40,358 bases of DNA from positions 69,622-109,979 of the forward strand of contig FN649735.1 of NCBI GenBank assembly GCA_000310025.1, in the 5' to 3' direction. Both the position numbers and the translations under genes were made by a program. Positions 1 to 11,553 of the stretch are shown piece by piece (position 1 is the first letter of the stretch; every line of letters starts with the position of its first letter). The notes under the pieces are model-generated. The model saw only the letters and a program-made list of their open reading frames with translations, searched no databases and was not told the DNA's origin. The DNA is from Ectocarpus siliculosus (Eukaryota; Sar; Phaeophyceae; Ectocarpales; Ectocarpaceae).

Positions 1-369
1 GGGGGGGAAACCCCCCCCTCTGGGGGGGGGGAAAAAAGGGGGGTTTTTTCCCCCCCCCCTTTTCTCCCGTTTTCGGGGGGGCAAGGAACAAGCTTTCCCC
101 AAAAACAAAATTTTTTTTGGGGGGGGCCCCCCGGGGGGGGGGGGGGGGGGTTTTTTTTCCAAAAAAAAATTTTCCCCATTTTTTCCCGGCCAGGGGGCCC
201 GGTGTTCCCCCGCCCGATTGGTCCCTGGGGGGGGATTGGGAGGGGGGTTTGGGGAAACCCGGCCTTAAAGGCGGGTTGGGGTTTTTTTGAAAAAGAAGAT
301 AACCCCAAAGGGGGTTCCCCCGAAATCCCCGGGGAAGGGGGGGGGGGGGGGGGGGGGCGGGGGGATTGG
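1..369. other. Unreadable homopolymer sequence at contig end
   Basis: The first ~370 bases are almost entirely runs of G, C, A and T of 5 to 20 bases, with no codon structure on either strand. Normal-complexity sequence begins abruptly near 370. This looks like a low-quality read end or failed consensus rather than biology, and it lies where the remaining exons of the leftward-reading DXS gene would be expected to start. Confidence 0.85.
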
Positions 370-659
370 TGCAAAAGAAACACAGCATTGACATATTGAC
401 ATACACTTGCTGTTGACTTTTGGCGTTGCTGCTGGCAAATACTGCACTCACTGGTATAGAGTCGAGACGCTGTTTTCAACCTGTTACTTGCGAAGGTGAA
501 ACGAGCGGTCTTGAAAGAAGAGAGCATACACTTCATCCATGTGTTCATCATGGCAACCAACCGCCAAGGACGTACGGATATGTACCGTGAAACAAAAGTG
601 ACCCCCCACGCCTGTCTTCAAAAGGACTGAAACGATCGGGAAGTACTACACCGCTCTGA

Positions 660-1170
660 TACGGCTACGGCTGGTGCTGTCGATAGGTGTGCGACCTCAC
701 TCACACTCATCATATGTTTGTGCCACATACACGGCTCTGAGAAGACGATGACTATTGCTGACGGTATACAACCTGCAGACTCCCTCACACACGCTTGTGC
801 TTGTACACGGGTCTGAGACTACTGCTGACGCTGTCGATAGGTCTGCGGCCTCACTCACAATTTGTTCTGCACACGGCTCGAGACCACTACACTGCTGATG
901 CTGCCGATAGGTCTGCGACCTCACTCACTCACAACACACCTCGTGCTTTGTACACGGCTCCAGATCACTACAATGCTAATGCTGACGATAGGTCTATAAT
1001 AGAGACACACTCACACGCTTTAGAAGTGTTTTGTGTTTTCAACAGCACTGAGACTGACGTCTTTTCATTGGTCAGCCGGTTAGCGCGGTCGATGCTAATA
1101 ATAAAGACCCACTCACACGCTCGTGTCACATACACGGCTCTGAGACGACAATGTCCTGCTGACGCTGTAT
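660..1170. repeat. Degenerate ~77-bp minisatellite
   Basis: About six to seven diverged units, each carrying versions of 'tacacggctctgaga', 'gctgacgctg', 'cgataggtctgcgacc' and 'tcactcac'. The 'cgatag' landmark recurs near 681, 835, 905 and 986, with degenerate copies near 760, giving a spacing of about 70-81 bp. It lies directly downstream of the last readable DXS exon, so it would be intronic in that gene. Such an array next to a contig end may be why the assembly failed here. Confidence 0.7.
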
Positions 1171-1200
1171 TCCAGTCCTCCAGTCTGTGCAGTCACTTAC

Positions 1201-4200
1201 CCCCTTGTGCTGCTTGCCGGTAGCGACGTTAAACTTGGCCACTCCGTGGTACTTGTCCGAAGCCGCCATGGCCGGGGGGTAGCCCATGCCCTTCTCCGTG
1301 CGGATGTGGAGCAAAACCTGAACAACAAACACACGCACGGCAGCAACAAGAAACACACATGAAAAACTACCAAAAACCATGCTAATTACTAGCCGGAGAC
1401 AACTTGTAGTGCCTGCATACACCGGAAGGGGTGGGAGGGCAAGCCGTCCACCGGAATCCGGAAACAGTGGCATGTGAAAGTACAACCTCAGTATTCGAAG
1501 TGTTGTTTCGAGGGTGAATGATACGACTACAATGCAGACCGAAGGGAGAGAGGGGCGCAAGCCACACCCGTAAAAATACGTCCTAATGATAATGTCCGCA
1601 CGGGCCAAACGAAAGACAAGGCAATTGCGTGGTACCACACAGTATGTCATCTCACCGGCTTGTCGTCCTTCTTATCGCGGATGTTCTCCAGGATGGGGAC
1701 GAGGTTGGCCAAGTCGTGGCCGTCAACGGGACCGACGTAGTAGTACCCCAGCTCCTCGAACAGGGTACCTCCCGACATCATGCCTGGGTAGCATACGGTA
1801 GGGTAGGGTAGGGATATATAATCAACGGCGAGTGATAATGAACGAATGCATACTGGGGGTTTCGCACAAATGGCTGGCGGTGCTCTGCTGGTGCAGCCTT
1901 GGTTATTGTTCACGCCCCCGGCATCCGTGCCCTCGGACCACACAAGCAAGACGTGTCATTCTCCGCGGAGTCAACCGAAGGACGATGGAGAAAAAGAAAA
2001 AGAGCTTCAACGAAGACTCGAGAAACCAATCATCGATACGCGAATAAAGCGTGCATGTCAGTGTCAAAAAAACTCCACAAACACTCGACGGAATCACAAC
2101 AGCCCGTTGCTTGCGAAAAAAAAAAAAAAAGAAGCCAGCACATGTACGAGCTCAAGCACGGACGCAACCCCCTTCCCCCGTCTCCCGATGCACTCCCAAT
2201 CTCATCCCCACAACACGACAACCGACCCCGCCCTGACCCCTGCTCCTCCCAGACCACGTGCGCTTCCTCCGCTCCCTCCACGCACCTCTTGCATACTCGT
2301 CGATCTTAGCGTTCACGTTCTGGATGTTGCTGGGGAGGAGCTTGTTGAAGGCCTTGGCGACGTCTCGGACCGACTTGAAAGACCTCGAGGACATGAGGCG
2401 CCCCGTGTAGGAGGACAGGGCCCCCGCTGGGACAACGCCTCCGGCGGAGTGGGTCCCCGTTGGGAGGGAGACCTGGTGGGTACACATATATGTATCACGA
2501 CGTCGTGTGCGCATGTATGTCAAGGCTAGCTCGCCGCATGGCAGTGGAAATTATCCGCAGGATACCTACCTACATGTAGATGACCCGCGTTTCTCCCCCC
2601 CCCCTCTCTCACTCTCTCGCTCTCTGTGTGTGATTTTTCCCGTCAAGTAGCATCGACCGCACTAACCGTCTGTAAAGAAAAAAACGCCAGTTTTACAGCG
2701 TGAAAAAAAAAGCGCGAAACACTACACTCTTCCTTAGTCGTGCGTGTGTTGCCATCACATAAAAAAACTGGACGTTAACTTCAGATGCCACTTTTCTACG
2801 TCAGAACGAGATGCGAAAGAGCGGGGCGTAACGCACAACGCGCCCTAAAAAAAACTCACCTGGCCGTTGTCGTTGAGGATGACCATGTGGCGCACCCCCA
2901 GGTAGCCGGCGCAGTTCATGGCCTCGAAAGCCATCCCACCGGTGATAGCCCCGTCACCGATCACGGCGACGCAATTGTTTCGCCTCTGTATATGTGTGGA
3001 CATTGACGATGATTTGGGGGAAAGCGATATGGTGGGGTCCGCTACGACGCGGCACTTTTTTTTCCCCACCCCCCCCAAAAAAAAGCACGAAACCAACGTA
3101 TGCTGCCTCCGTTGGACTAACGCCTCCCAAAAAAAAGTTAGACCAACCCACACTGCAACCAAGGTCCGAAATCGAGACAAGCGGCACGGCATCGAACTCA
3201 GAGAGACCAACCAGGCAACGGCAACATGAAAATCGCACACGTCTGTCGACTACTCTAACCGCACTAACCTGCTGAAACAACAAAAACACTTCATCAATGC
3301 TCTGGGCGCGAGCCATTTATTTCCCGGTCTGCAAATCCTTTCTTTTTGAAAATGATCTCCGGAACGCACACACATGGGGAGACGCGAGGCAACTCCTCAC
3401 TGGAGGCCATGCTAACAGCAGTCAACTCCGGTGGCATATGCGCCATCATAGGCGGGGTGCACGAACCGCCAACAACCGTAGGACGGTCAACCGCGCAAGC
3501 GCACCCTGTGCATGGCTCGCCAGCACGCTGCTTGTCTCGCGGGTCATGCATGAGGGGACGGGCGACCTAGCGCAGAAGTTGCTGTTACCGTGGGACGGTG
3601 GCAGCGGAGAGGTCGGATGCCACCCGTCCATGGCGCAGGGCCCGCAGGTATGCCCGGACGTTCACCTTGCAGGCCGCTTGGAGGCCAACGCTACCGCCAA
3701 GCGACCTGCATCCGTGAAGTCTGAGGATATCCACGGCCGCTGTGCCATGGACGGGAGCCGTCCGACCTCTCCCACGCCACCAACAAATGGCAGCAGCAAG
3801 TTCTGCGCTCGGTCGCCCTTCTCCCCCCGTGCATGAGCGATCATCGAATACGACACAAGATAACACACTCCCTCGACCTATCTTCAAAGCTCGAATTATC
3901 AACAGCAGAAAAAGAGTCGCAGCGCCGAAAACGGCGGCATTGAAGCCGTCTGGTCGAGAGCTCTCCGAAAACGTACAATTTCGTTTATGTATCCTCTTCG
4001 TCGTGGAGTAATCGAGCTTTGAAAATCGTTCAGGAGGTGTGTTATCTTGTGTCGTACACGGTAGGCAAGCTGCGTTTAGGCAAGTCACGCACACCAAAAA
4101 CTTTGTGCCATCGACCGTCCTCGGGTAGTTGGCGGTTGGTAAATCCACTTCTGATCAAATAGGATAAACACTAAGACATGGTGTTCATAGTTCATAGACA

Positions 4201-7200
4201 CTGCGGGCTACGACTAATGAATGGCATGACGGAAAAAAAAATAACGGGCACGGCTTAGGATGTGTGCCTATGCAGTATAGACTTGCCAGGATTGACAATT
4301 AAACCAACCCGTGAGGACTCCATCCCTAGAAAGGCGCTATAGTGGTAAGCTTGAGCTACACATCACACACAAATTTATTTTAATAACACAAGATAATGCC
4401 ATTGTATCTTCTTTGGACCAACGGCCCCGAAAAAAAGATGAGACCAACCCCCACAACAGGACTTCACAACAACATACAAAAAAAATCACACACAAAAAAC
4501 GGTTGTAAACCCGGAAGATTTGACCACACAGCAGTCCACCGATGAATCGCACAGGGAACACAAACCTTGCTGAGCTGGCTCTTGCCGACCGACATGCCCA
4601 TGGCCGACGAGATGGAGGTGGAGGAGTGCCCGGCACCGAAGCAGTCGAACTCGGACTCCGAGCGCTTCGCGAAGCCGGACAGGCCGCCGCTTTGCCTCAG
4701 CGAGTGCATCCGATCTCTCCTCCCCGTGAGGATCTTGTGCGGGTACACCTTTTTTCATGCAAAGAACAAGGTGGAAGCAAAACAGAACACGTCAAGCAAG
4801 AGGAAGACGGAAAAAACAACAGTGGAAAAATACTACCTGGTACTTAGCAATCAGCTGGCACCCTGTTGAAAATTTCAGTGCAATGTAAAGGCCAAACCAG
4901 ACTCAAAGTAAGTCCAGCAGTATCCAGCAGGTTTCCCCCCCCATACACTACGATGACTTCAACCCATCTCCTTCGACTGTGGTTATATCCCAAACGGCTA
5001 TAATAGTCTTCCTCTGATTGTATGAACACTTCGTAACAAAATAAAGTGCAGCTACCGACGTTCGGCGTCATAACGACAGACAACACCGGCTCCAGCAGTA
5101 CTAGCTACCACCTCATCACGGCCGCGAGAGCCGATCGGAAAACCCACCTGGTGCGACACATCCCACGTGATCTTGTCCTCGGGGGCCTCGAAGACGTAGT
5201 GCAGAGCCACCGTCAGCTCTATGACGCCCAGGGAAGAGCCGAGGTGACCCCCCGTCTTCGACACCGCCTGTTGGGTTTCCGCCACACGTAAGACGTAACC
5301 GAAATGTCACACGTTGCGGGGCTCCGAGATTGAAACGCGGTGCCACGTAACGCAGCAGCGCCTTACTTACTAGATGTTGGCGTGTTCAGTACAGTACAGA
5401 AATCGGTGTAATAGGTGAAAACGAAACAATGGAAAGTATGAAGAAAACTTGAAACACTGCTGGGTTTTGATGTTGACGGAAGGCGTCGTAACCGAAACAG
5501 AAGAAAACAATTTGAGATATTGCCCGTGGAACGCTGGCATAATGAATGCAGGGCACGGCGGTGGTAGCAAAGTCGCACGAGCGAACCAAACTGCAGCAGT
5601 ATTCGGTCGAATTCTCGTATGCATTTATACCAAAATGTGGTTAAAAATGGAGCGAGATTAGTGAGACATTAGATGGGGTAGGGTGAGCGAGAAACAACCG
5701 TCTTTTTCTTTTTTCTGCTGCTCCTGTGCTCCGCACCTACTACAGCGCAAAACCACAACATGTGCCGGGACAAAAAAAAGAGAGTTGAGCACTTCTATCA
5801 CTGCCTAGCGGACACCAAGTGATGTGTAACTAGGCACCATGACGGTGTCGTGCCGACAAAAAGCGACGAAATAGCGCTTGGGTCTCACGAAGGCAAGCAG
5901 GAGCAATTTCCGTGCTGCTGTTTTGGAGAAACTGGGGCAAAACTGAAAAGTGCTAGAGAGCAAAAAAAAGAATACCCGGCCATTACGTAGAACGCGGCCG
6001 TAATAAGATTCCATCCCAAAATTCGGCCATGGGTCAAAGGGGTGTGCCGCACTACTGTAAGAACGACCCGATTCAAAGCTGTACTTGAGCCGAGAGACAT
6101 CGCTGTATAGACAAGCGTAGAGGTAAAACCAGATTGCCTGAAGGGCTCGGGAGCCGAACAAACTATTTACTTCTACCATATACCCTGTTTGTCTTTTTCC
6201 CGTCCTAGAAGGTTGTGTGGAATGTGGAAGCTGGTAGCACGGGGTTGTGGCCGGGGGGGGGTTGTCCATGTGCTTGTGCTACGCTGCTGCTGTTGTCCGC
6301 TTGATACACGAAGCACCAAAGAGCACCCTTCTTCCTATGCAGATACCAGGTACGTACTTTTGAGAAACAGAGACAACACTCCTTGCCGTGGGTCGCAGAC
6401 TGACACAAAGGACGGCAAACTCGCAACACGTCATTACCATATCATTTGTGTAGGTTAGTCAGAGAGCGGGGGCTATCGTAATCGTTGCCGGGCTGGTGTC
6501 CATCACCTGTGACTACAACTAGTCTTGAGAGTGTGACTTGATAACAACAGCAGAAGATCACAAGGCTGCTCCCCGCTGTTACTTGAGACAGGTGCTGTTT
6601 TCCAAGTCATCGGGAGTGCGGCAAGCTTCCAGCAAAAGAACACACGGGAAAAGAACAACGGTGAAGATATGGTCACATCCATGGCCTGGAGAATCTACAC
6701 CCCGAATAACAAACGTAGCAGCACCAGGGACATCGGTTGGCCGCAGAAACTTCATGGCAAGCGGGGAAGACTGCTGTACTCCACGCCCACGGGGCAACCA
6801 GCTTGAGGGTACCCTATTGCTAATCAACTTGTAGTTATGTCTAACAGTGCATGCGGCGGAATTGGGTACAACATCGCCAGTGACGCGTCGAGTTCCTTCG
6901 GTCGCATAAGATAGCACCCCTCATGGACCGGTTTCAAAGCTCGACTGACTGACAACTTCGGCAACAGCAGCAGCAAAAGCCCTTGTAGTGACAGAATAGT
7001 CGAGCGTTGAACTTCGGTTCAGGGGGAGAGGCCTTTCGTACCACCTACGGTATTATAGTCGACTTTCTTCCGGCTTTCTTGCCGCAAACCCCTCCAACCC
7101 CTCCTAGACCTTTCCCGACGCTCATCCCGCGCGACCGGCCTCCGATTCCTCAACAAGAGCGGGTTTGTATCAGGCTCCAAGGCCCGCCGTTAAGCTACCA

Positions 7201-8493
7201 GGAGGACCCAGAGGCCGGTCGCGCGGTATGTCGAGCCAGGAGAGCGAGCGGTCGCCGCGGGTGGCGGGTGGGTGGGGTTTGTGGCAGAGTCGGGTGCAAC
7301 CGACTGGTCTCTAGAGCGGTATGGTAGACATTGTTGTCCTCTCGACCAAATTTACAACGCGTTGAGAATTTAGGCGTTGACCACAGAAACACCACACAGC
7401 GTATGTGTCGCTTCGTGTAGCTGCGAGTGCACATAGTGCACGTCATATATGGGTTGCCACTGGCATTTGTTTGCCTGACGAAGAGCACACACAGGGGCGG
7501 GGAGGGCCGAACGCTGATATCGATCCCACGGATTGTGCTCTGGAAGTACTACAGCCCACACGCTTGCGTACTCGTACGTAGGTTGGCTGCCCATGATGCG
7601 TCAACCAACAGCATATGACCGAACCAAGACGTCTACATAATGGCTGTAATCGGTCTGCGCGCGGAGAATAGCGCAAGAGGCAACAAGTCTTTTTTGATGT
7701 TGCCTTGATTTCCGCACGTGACGCAATTCCGGCCCTCAACTGCTGTAGGGCTGGATGGCCGGAGAGTCTATGGTCAAATAGTCTCCTGCTTGAACAAGCC
7801 AACATTGGTGCGTCCGATTGGGCAGCAAACATTTTTTTCGTCGCACAAACACACGATCGAAGATATATCCGGTGTGTGCCCTTTTCAGCGAGAGACATGA
7901 TCCGAAAGCTGCAATCAACCTGATGTTGCTGTTGCATGCGCAAAGAGAGTGCCATGGGGGCATCCACAGCACACAGCAAAGCTCGCCCACGCAATCGAAT
8001 AAACTCGGGCAGCAGCGCAGTGGCGTTACCAGTACCGCATGCACAAGACGCAAACTGCTGTCGGTGCTGCTGCTGTGCGTTTCGTCCAGCAGTATAAAAG
8101 CCAGTCGTTCGTTCGCTCACTCACCTCCAAGGTCTCCCACCGGAGCTCGTAAGCGAGCTGCTTGAGCTCGGCGATGGTGAAGCGCTTCATGTCCGCGGGG
8201 CTGTGCACCGAGTCCAGCAGCGGCTTCGACGTGGGGCCGTAGTATCTCTCCCCGCCGCCCACCTCCGCCCCCACCGCGCCCTCCTTGGGTACGCTGCTCA
8301 TCATCATCCTCCCTCCCCTCACGCGCCGTCCCGGCCTGCTGCTGCTTGCACTCTCCGACGAAAGCCTGCCGGCGCCCGCGGAGAAGCTCCCGACTGCCGG
8401 CCGGGACGGGGCGAGGATCGAGGGCACCGCGAAGGAGGAAGCGGTTGCCACGAGGGCAGCGCCGCTGAGCGCGAGAGTAGCCGTGCCGACCAT
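1201..8493 (-). CDS. DXS: 1-deoxy-D-xylulose-5-phosphate synthase, plastid (3' end missing)
   Basis: Condenses pyruvate and glyceraldehyde-3-phosphate to DXP, the thiamine-diphosphate-dependent first step of the plastid MEP pathway. Seven exons read right to left: 8125-8493, 5148-5267, 4566-4748, 2860-2985, 2286-2472, 1656-1783, 1201-1317. Every junction has GT and AG and frame is kept throughout, giving 410 residues of a family usually near 700. Residues 1-30 are a heterokont targeting leader. Family motifs follow in order: '[12 protein letters not shown]' with His131, 'WDVSHQ'/'[10 protein letters not shown]', '[13 protein letters not shown]', the thiamine-diphosphate motif 'GDGAITGG' to 'LNDNGQ' (235-266), '[17 protein letters not shown]' and 'EKGMGYPP...DKYHGVAKF'. 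Exon 7 ends at a good donor (gtaagtg). The transketolase central/C-terminal domains, including the DRAG region, are not in the window because they fall into the repeat and unreadable contig end. Identity is certain; two acceptors (4749, 5268) were chosen by similarity to the family. Confidence 0.95.
3544..3836. repeat. Long inverted repeat (foldback), arms ~145 bp
   Basis: The left half, starting 'tcatgcatgaggggacggg', reads as the reverse complement of the right half, which ends 'ctccccccgtgcatga'. The match continues almost to the centre near 3690, where 'gcaggccgcttgg' (3669-3681) faces 'ccaagcgacctgc' (3697-3709). Arms differ at scattered positions, so this is an aged element. It lies in the DXS intron between 2986 and 4565, immediately beside another terminal-inverted-repeat element. 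Confidence 0.8.
3851..4054. mobile_element. MITE-like element with ~44-bp terminal inverted repeats
   Basis: The left end 'cgacacaagataacacac' and onward to 'caaagctcga' (3851-3896) is matched in reverse complement by 'tcgagctttgaaaatcg' and onward to 'ttatcttgtgtcg' (4012-4054). The 204-bp unit has no coding capacity. Bases TA flank both ends (..aaTA | element | TAcac..), which fits a Tc1/mariner (Stowaway-like) target-site duplication, though two bases prove little. A diverged relative lies at 6903-7038. Confidence 0.7.
5268..8124 (-). other. DXS intron 1 (2.86 kb), no other gene seen
   Basis: Bounded by the donor gtgagt at 8119-8124 and the acceptor cag at 5268-5270. Open frames inside are short and lack family similarity or codon-like composition. 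The only structured content recognised is the terminal-inverted-repeat relic at 6903-7038. Confidence 0.7.
6903..7038. mobile_element. Diverged, shorter relative of the 3851-4054 MITE
   Basis: The left end 'cgcataagatagcacccc' with 'gtttcaaagctcgac', and the right end 'tcgagcgttgaacttcgg' with 'aggcctttcg', line up with the terminal repeats of the 3851 element. The internal spacer differs and contains a short CAG run. It lies in DXS intron 1. No convincing target duplication is visible. Confidence 0.5.
8404..8493 (-). other. Bipartite plastid targeting leader with ASAFAP-like motif
   Basis: Residues 1-20 of DXS are a short hydrophobic signal peptide ending A18-S19-S20, followed by F21-A22-V23-P24. 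A Phe at +1 of the signal cleavage site (ASAFAP motif) is the known hallmark of proteins crossing the four membranes of secondary red plastids in diatoms, brown algae and cryptophytes. A Ser/Arg/Gly-rich, acid-poor transit-like stretch continues to about residue 70. Cleavage between S20 and F21 is inferred. Confidence 0.8.
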
Positions 8494-8989
8494 CTTGCTT
8501 GCCGCTTTGCCGCGATTCCTGTCGTTTCGAGGTGCCCTTGAGAGGAACCTTTATCTCTGCGTGTGCGCACGCGCAACGGTTTGACGGACCTAAACCCGAG
8601 ACCAGCGAGAGTTGACAGCTTCCTCCTTGCTTTTCCCGTCGGCTACCGAGGAGAAGGTTTCGTGGTCCTTGTACAGCGGAGACGAGCACAGGAAAAACGA
8701 ACAGTCTCCACTATGTATGTGTCCCGACAAGTTGGTCCCGAGGTTACATGAAGCAATCTTGCATTTGGTCCGCGTTCGGGGAATCCCCATTTTCCAACAA
8801 AAAAAAATTCGTAACCCCCCCCTTCGATCTTGGCATTATTTTGTACGACAGGCCCCTTTATTACGCCGCTTGTGCTGATCGCGTATCCCCTCTCGGCGAA
8901 CGACAACGCGCGTGGATGCTGCTGCTGTTGCGCAGTGTGCTCTCGACCGGCGTCGAGTGCTACCCCCCCCGTCCTAACAGGCTGCAACC

Positions 8990-11553
8990 ATGGGTAAGGT
9001 TATCCGTGGGCAGAGGAAGGGTAAGGGAGGTATCTTCACCTCCCACACGCGCCTCCGCAAGGGGCCCGTGAAGCTCCGCAAGCTCGACTACGCGGAGCGC
9101 CACGGCTACATCAAGGGCGTCGTCAAGGACCTCATCCACGAGCCCGGAAGGGGCGCGCCGCTGGCCAAGGTCCAGTTCCAGAACCCCTACAAGTTCAAGA
9201 GGGACAACGAGCTGATCGTGGCTGTGGAGGGCATGTACTCCGGGCAGTTCATCTACTGCGGGAAGAAGGGTACGCGCAAGTTCTTACCCGCACACAACGC
9301 GCGCCTTGGAAAATTTTGTGTGGGCACGAGAGAACGGGTTTGATGGGTGGCTCCCGATAACAGCCTCAGCAACAGCATCACCTATACGACGCAAGCGCTT
9401 TGATGGGTGGCTCCCGATGACAGCCGGTTCGCCTGGGGGTGTGCTTTGTGTTTGGGAAACACAGCCCCCCCTTCGCACGGCGGCAAAGCGGCGGTCCTCC
9501 TCTGATGACCTCTTGATTCACCCCCTTGCTCGCCTCCTCTGTGCTTCCTCTCTATTTTCGAGATTTTGTTTCGAAGGAGAGAGGTACACGGGGCCAGAGC
9601 AAAGCAGGGGTGTGTTGTGAGAGTGTCGTCGGTTGGACCGCATGCACTTTGATGGATGGCGTCCGAAAACAGCCACGGCAGCGTTCTGCTTGCTTTTTGT
9701 TGCAGAGCTGTTTCAGCATAAGTAGAGAGCACGTGAGCAAGTCAGTAGATGCGTACACATGATTTGAAAAGATCGACGCGTGGATGTAATGTGTGGATTT
9801 GTTTCGTGTAACTCGGTGTTATTATAGTCGCCGCACATGTCTTTGTATGTGCGATGAACCAGCTGTGTAGCGACATCTTTCGATTTTAGTTAGCGGTAGG
9901 CATTATGCCGCCGGGACACAACTCTTAATGCGTGTTTAGAACTGTGTACCGCCGCCCCCCTCTTACCCGACCCCACACCCGTGCTTCTTTCTTTGATTCG
10001 AACCGGAACAAAAACGGCACAGCCTCCCTCACCGTCGGCAACATCATGCCCGTGCGCTCCATGCCCGAGGGTACCGTCTGCTCCTCCATCGAGGCCAAGG
10101 TCGGCGACCGCGGCACCTTCGCCCGCTGCTCCGGCGACTACGCCGTCCTCATCTCGCACGACGAGGAGAAGGGCACCTCCAAGCTCCGCCTGCCCTCGGG
10201 CTCGAAGAAGACCATCAGCTCGGACTGCCGCGCCATGGTCGGCATCGTCGCCGGTGGCGGGAGGACCGACAAGCCCATGCTCAAGGCCGGGCGCGCTTAC
10301 CACAAGTGAGTCTAGTTTTTTCTGTTTCTTTCACGAAACCAACACGACGTAATTATTTCGACCCAAGATGTTCTCGAACGGGTATGCAGTTGTAGTCTTT
10401 CTGTGCCTACATGGATGCATACATATATTTTCTAGAAACCACCACGAGGTCATTTTCTTGTTTTCACGTTGGCCCGTTTTTTTTTTTATGTATCAAGAGG
10501 AGAACGGTCATTCTTGTGGTGTTCTTCGTTGTGGCCCGCTTGGGTCACACAAGTGGCTGTTGTGGAAGGTGTTCGGGGGGTGGCGTCTGTGCGCGAACCT
10601 TTTTTTTTTGCGCAACGCTGTTGGTAGCTTCAAACGTCTCGGGTGTTTTTGTTTTTGCTTGAGGGTTCTTGCAGGGTTTGTTGCGTTTGGAATGCAGACC
10701 GGTTTAGTTCGGTCGTTTCGCACACGGCGGTAGCCAGTCGCGCTCGCGGATTCTCGATGCAACTTTGTTTTTCTTGTGTCGCTTCGAAATCGTCATTCTC
10801 GCCCCTCTGCCACATGTCTGTTGCAGTTGGTGCTTCTCCAATTACTCTCAGCGCAGTTTTTTTGTCGCTTCGAATGGTCCCGTCCATTGTAGAGTAGACG
10901 CCGCTCTGCCGGTTCGAGAAATTCGCTGAGTACCCAACACCTCTTGTTTTGTAGCTGCGCTGATCTCAGGTGTAAAGGTATGTCGAAGAAGTTTTAACAA
11001 TATTCCCGAAACACGTGCAGATTGGAGTAAATTTTCGACGATTAAACGAAGATTCTTCCAACGGTGGGACTACCAATGTAATCCGGTGGTGATTAAATGT
11101 TTTTCATGTTTGTATTAACCCCGATTTGCATCTGGAGACTTAAATAGCCAAAGTATTCGTTTGCGTTCCGAGGCCTTCACACTTTAGCCCGAACGCGTTG
11201 TGGGACTTGAGTTCTTAGATGATACCCCACCCTACCTCATAAAAAACATCTCTGCATATACAATTACGCCGCCTTTTTCTCGCACTTGTCGATGTTCTTA
11301 CGATGGTTACCCTGCTTTTATTTCGCCTTGTGTCCGCTTTTTTTTTTCCAGGTTCCGCGTCAAGCGCAACGAGTGGCCCCACGTGCGTGGTGTGGCGATG
11401 AACCCCGTGGAGCACCCCTTCGGTGGTGGTAACCACCAGCACATCGGGCACCCCTCGACGGCCAACCGCCTCGCCTCGGCCGGTCAGAAGGTCGGTCTCA
11501 TCGCCGCCCGCCGCACCGGCCGCCTGAGGGGCATCCGCACGGAGAAGGAATAA
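8990..11553 (+). CDS. RPL8: 60S ribosomal protein L8 (uL2), cytosolic
   Basis: Core protein of the large cytosolic ribosomal subunit, next to the peptidyl-transferase centre. Three exons: 8990-9269, 10023-10305, 11352-11553. The junctions are AAG-G|gtacgc..cacag|CC, CACAA|gtgagt..ttttccag|G, and the total is 254 residues, the normal eukaryotic length (about 254-258). The start '[11 protein letters not shown]' matches the family and sits in a good Kozak context (aaccATGG). Conserved segments are '[13 protein letters not shown]', '[16 protein letters not shown]', '[18 protein letters not shown]', '[18 protein letters not shown]' and '[15 protein letters not shown]'. His216 aligns with the human RPL8 histidine that is hydroxylated. 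Residue 211 is Phe where the family motif is normally HPHGGG. The run 'cctaacag' just before the start (8980s) could be the acceptor of a 5'-UTR intron, common in ribosomal protein genes (inference). Confidence 0.97.
9339..9676. repeat. Three copies of a ~27-bp motif in RPL8 intron 1
   Basis: 'tttgatgggtggctcccgat' followed by '(a/g)acagcc' occurs at 9339 and 9399, 60 bp apart. A third, diverged copy 'tttgatggatggcgtccgaa' plus 'aacagcc' begins at 9648. All are in the same orientation within the 753-bp intron. No function can be assigned. Confidence 0.65.

Noticed and set aside
1-369. G/C/A homopolymer blocks as a possible telomere, G-quadruplex region or regulatory element
   Set aside because: All four bases run together without a repeat unit and stop abruptly. 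Typical of poor base calling at a read end.
795-1223. 142-codon plus-strand open frame
   Set aside because: It lies in the ~77-bp minisatellite and opposite DXS exon 7. Its repeats are those of the DNA, not a protein.
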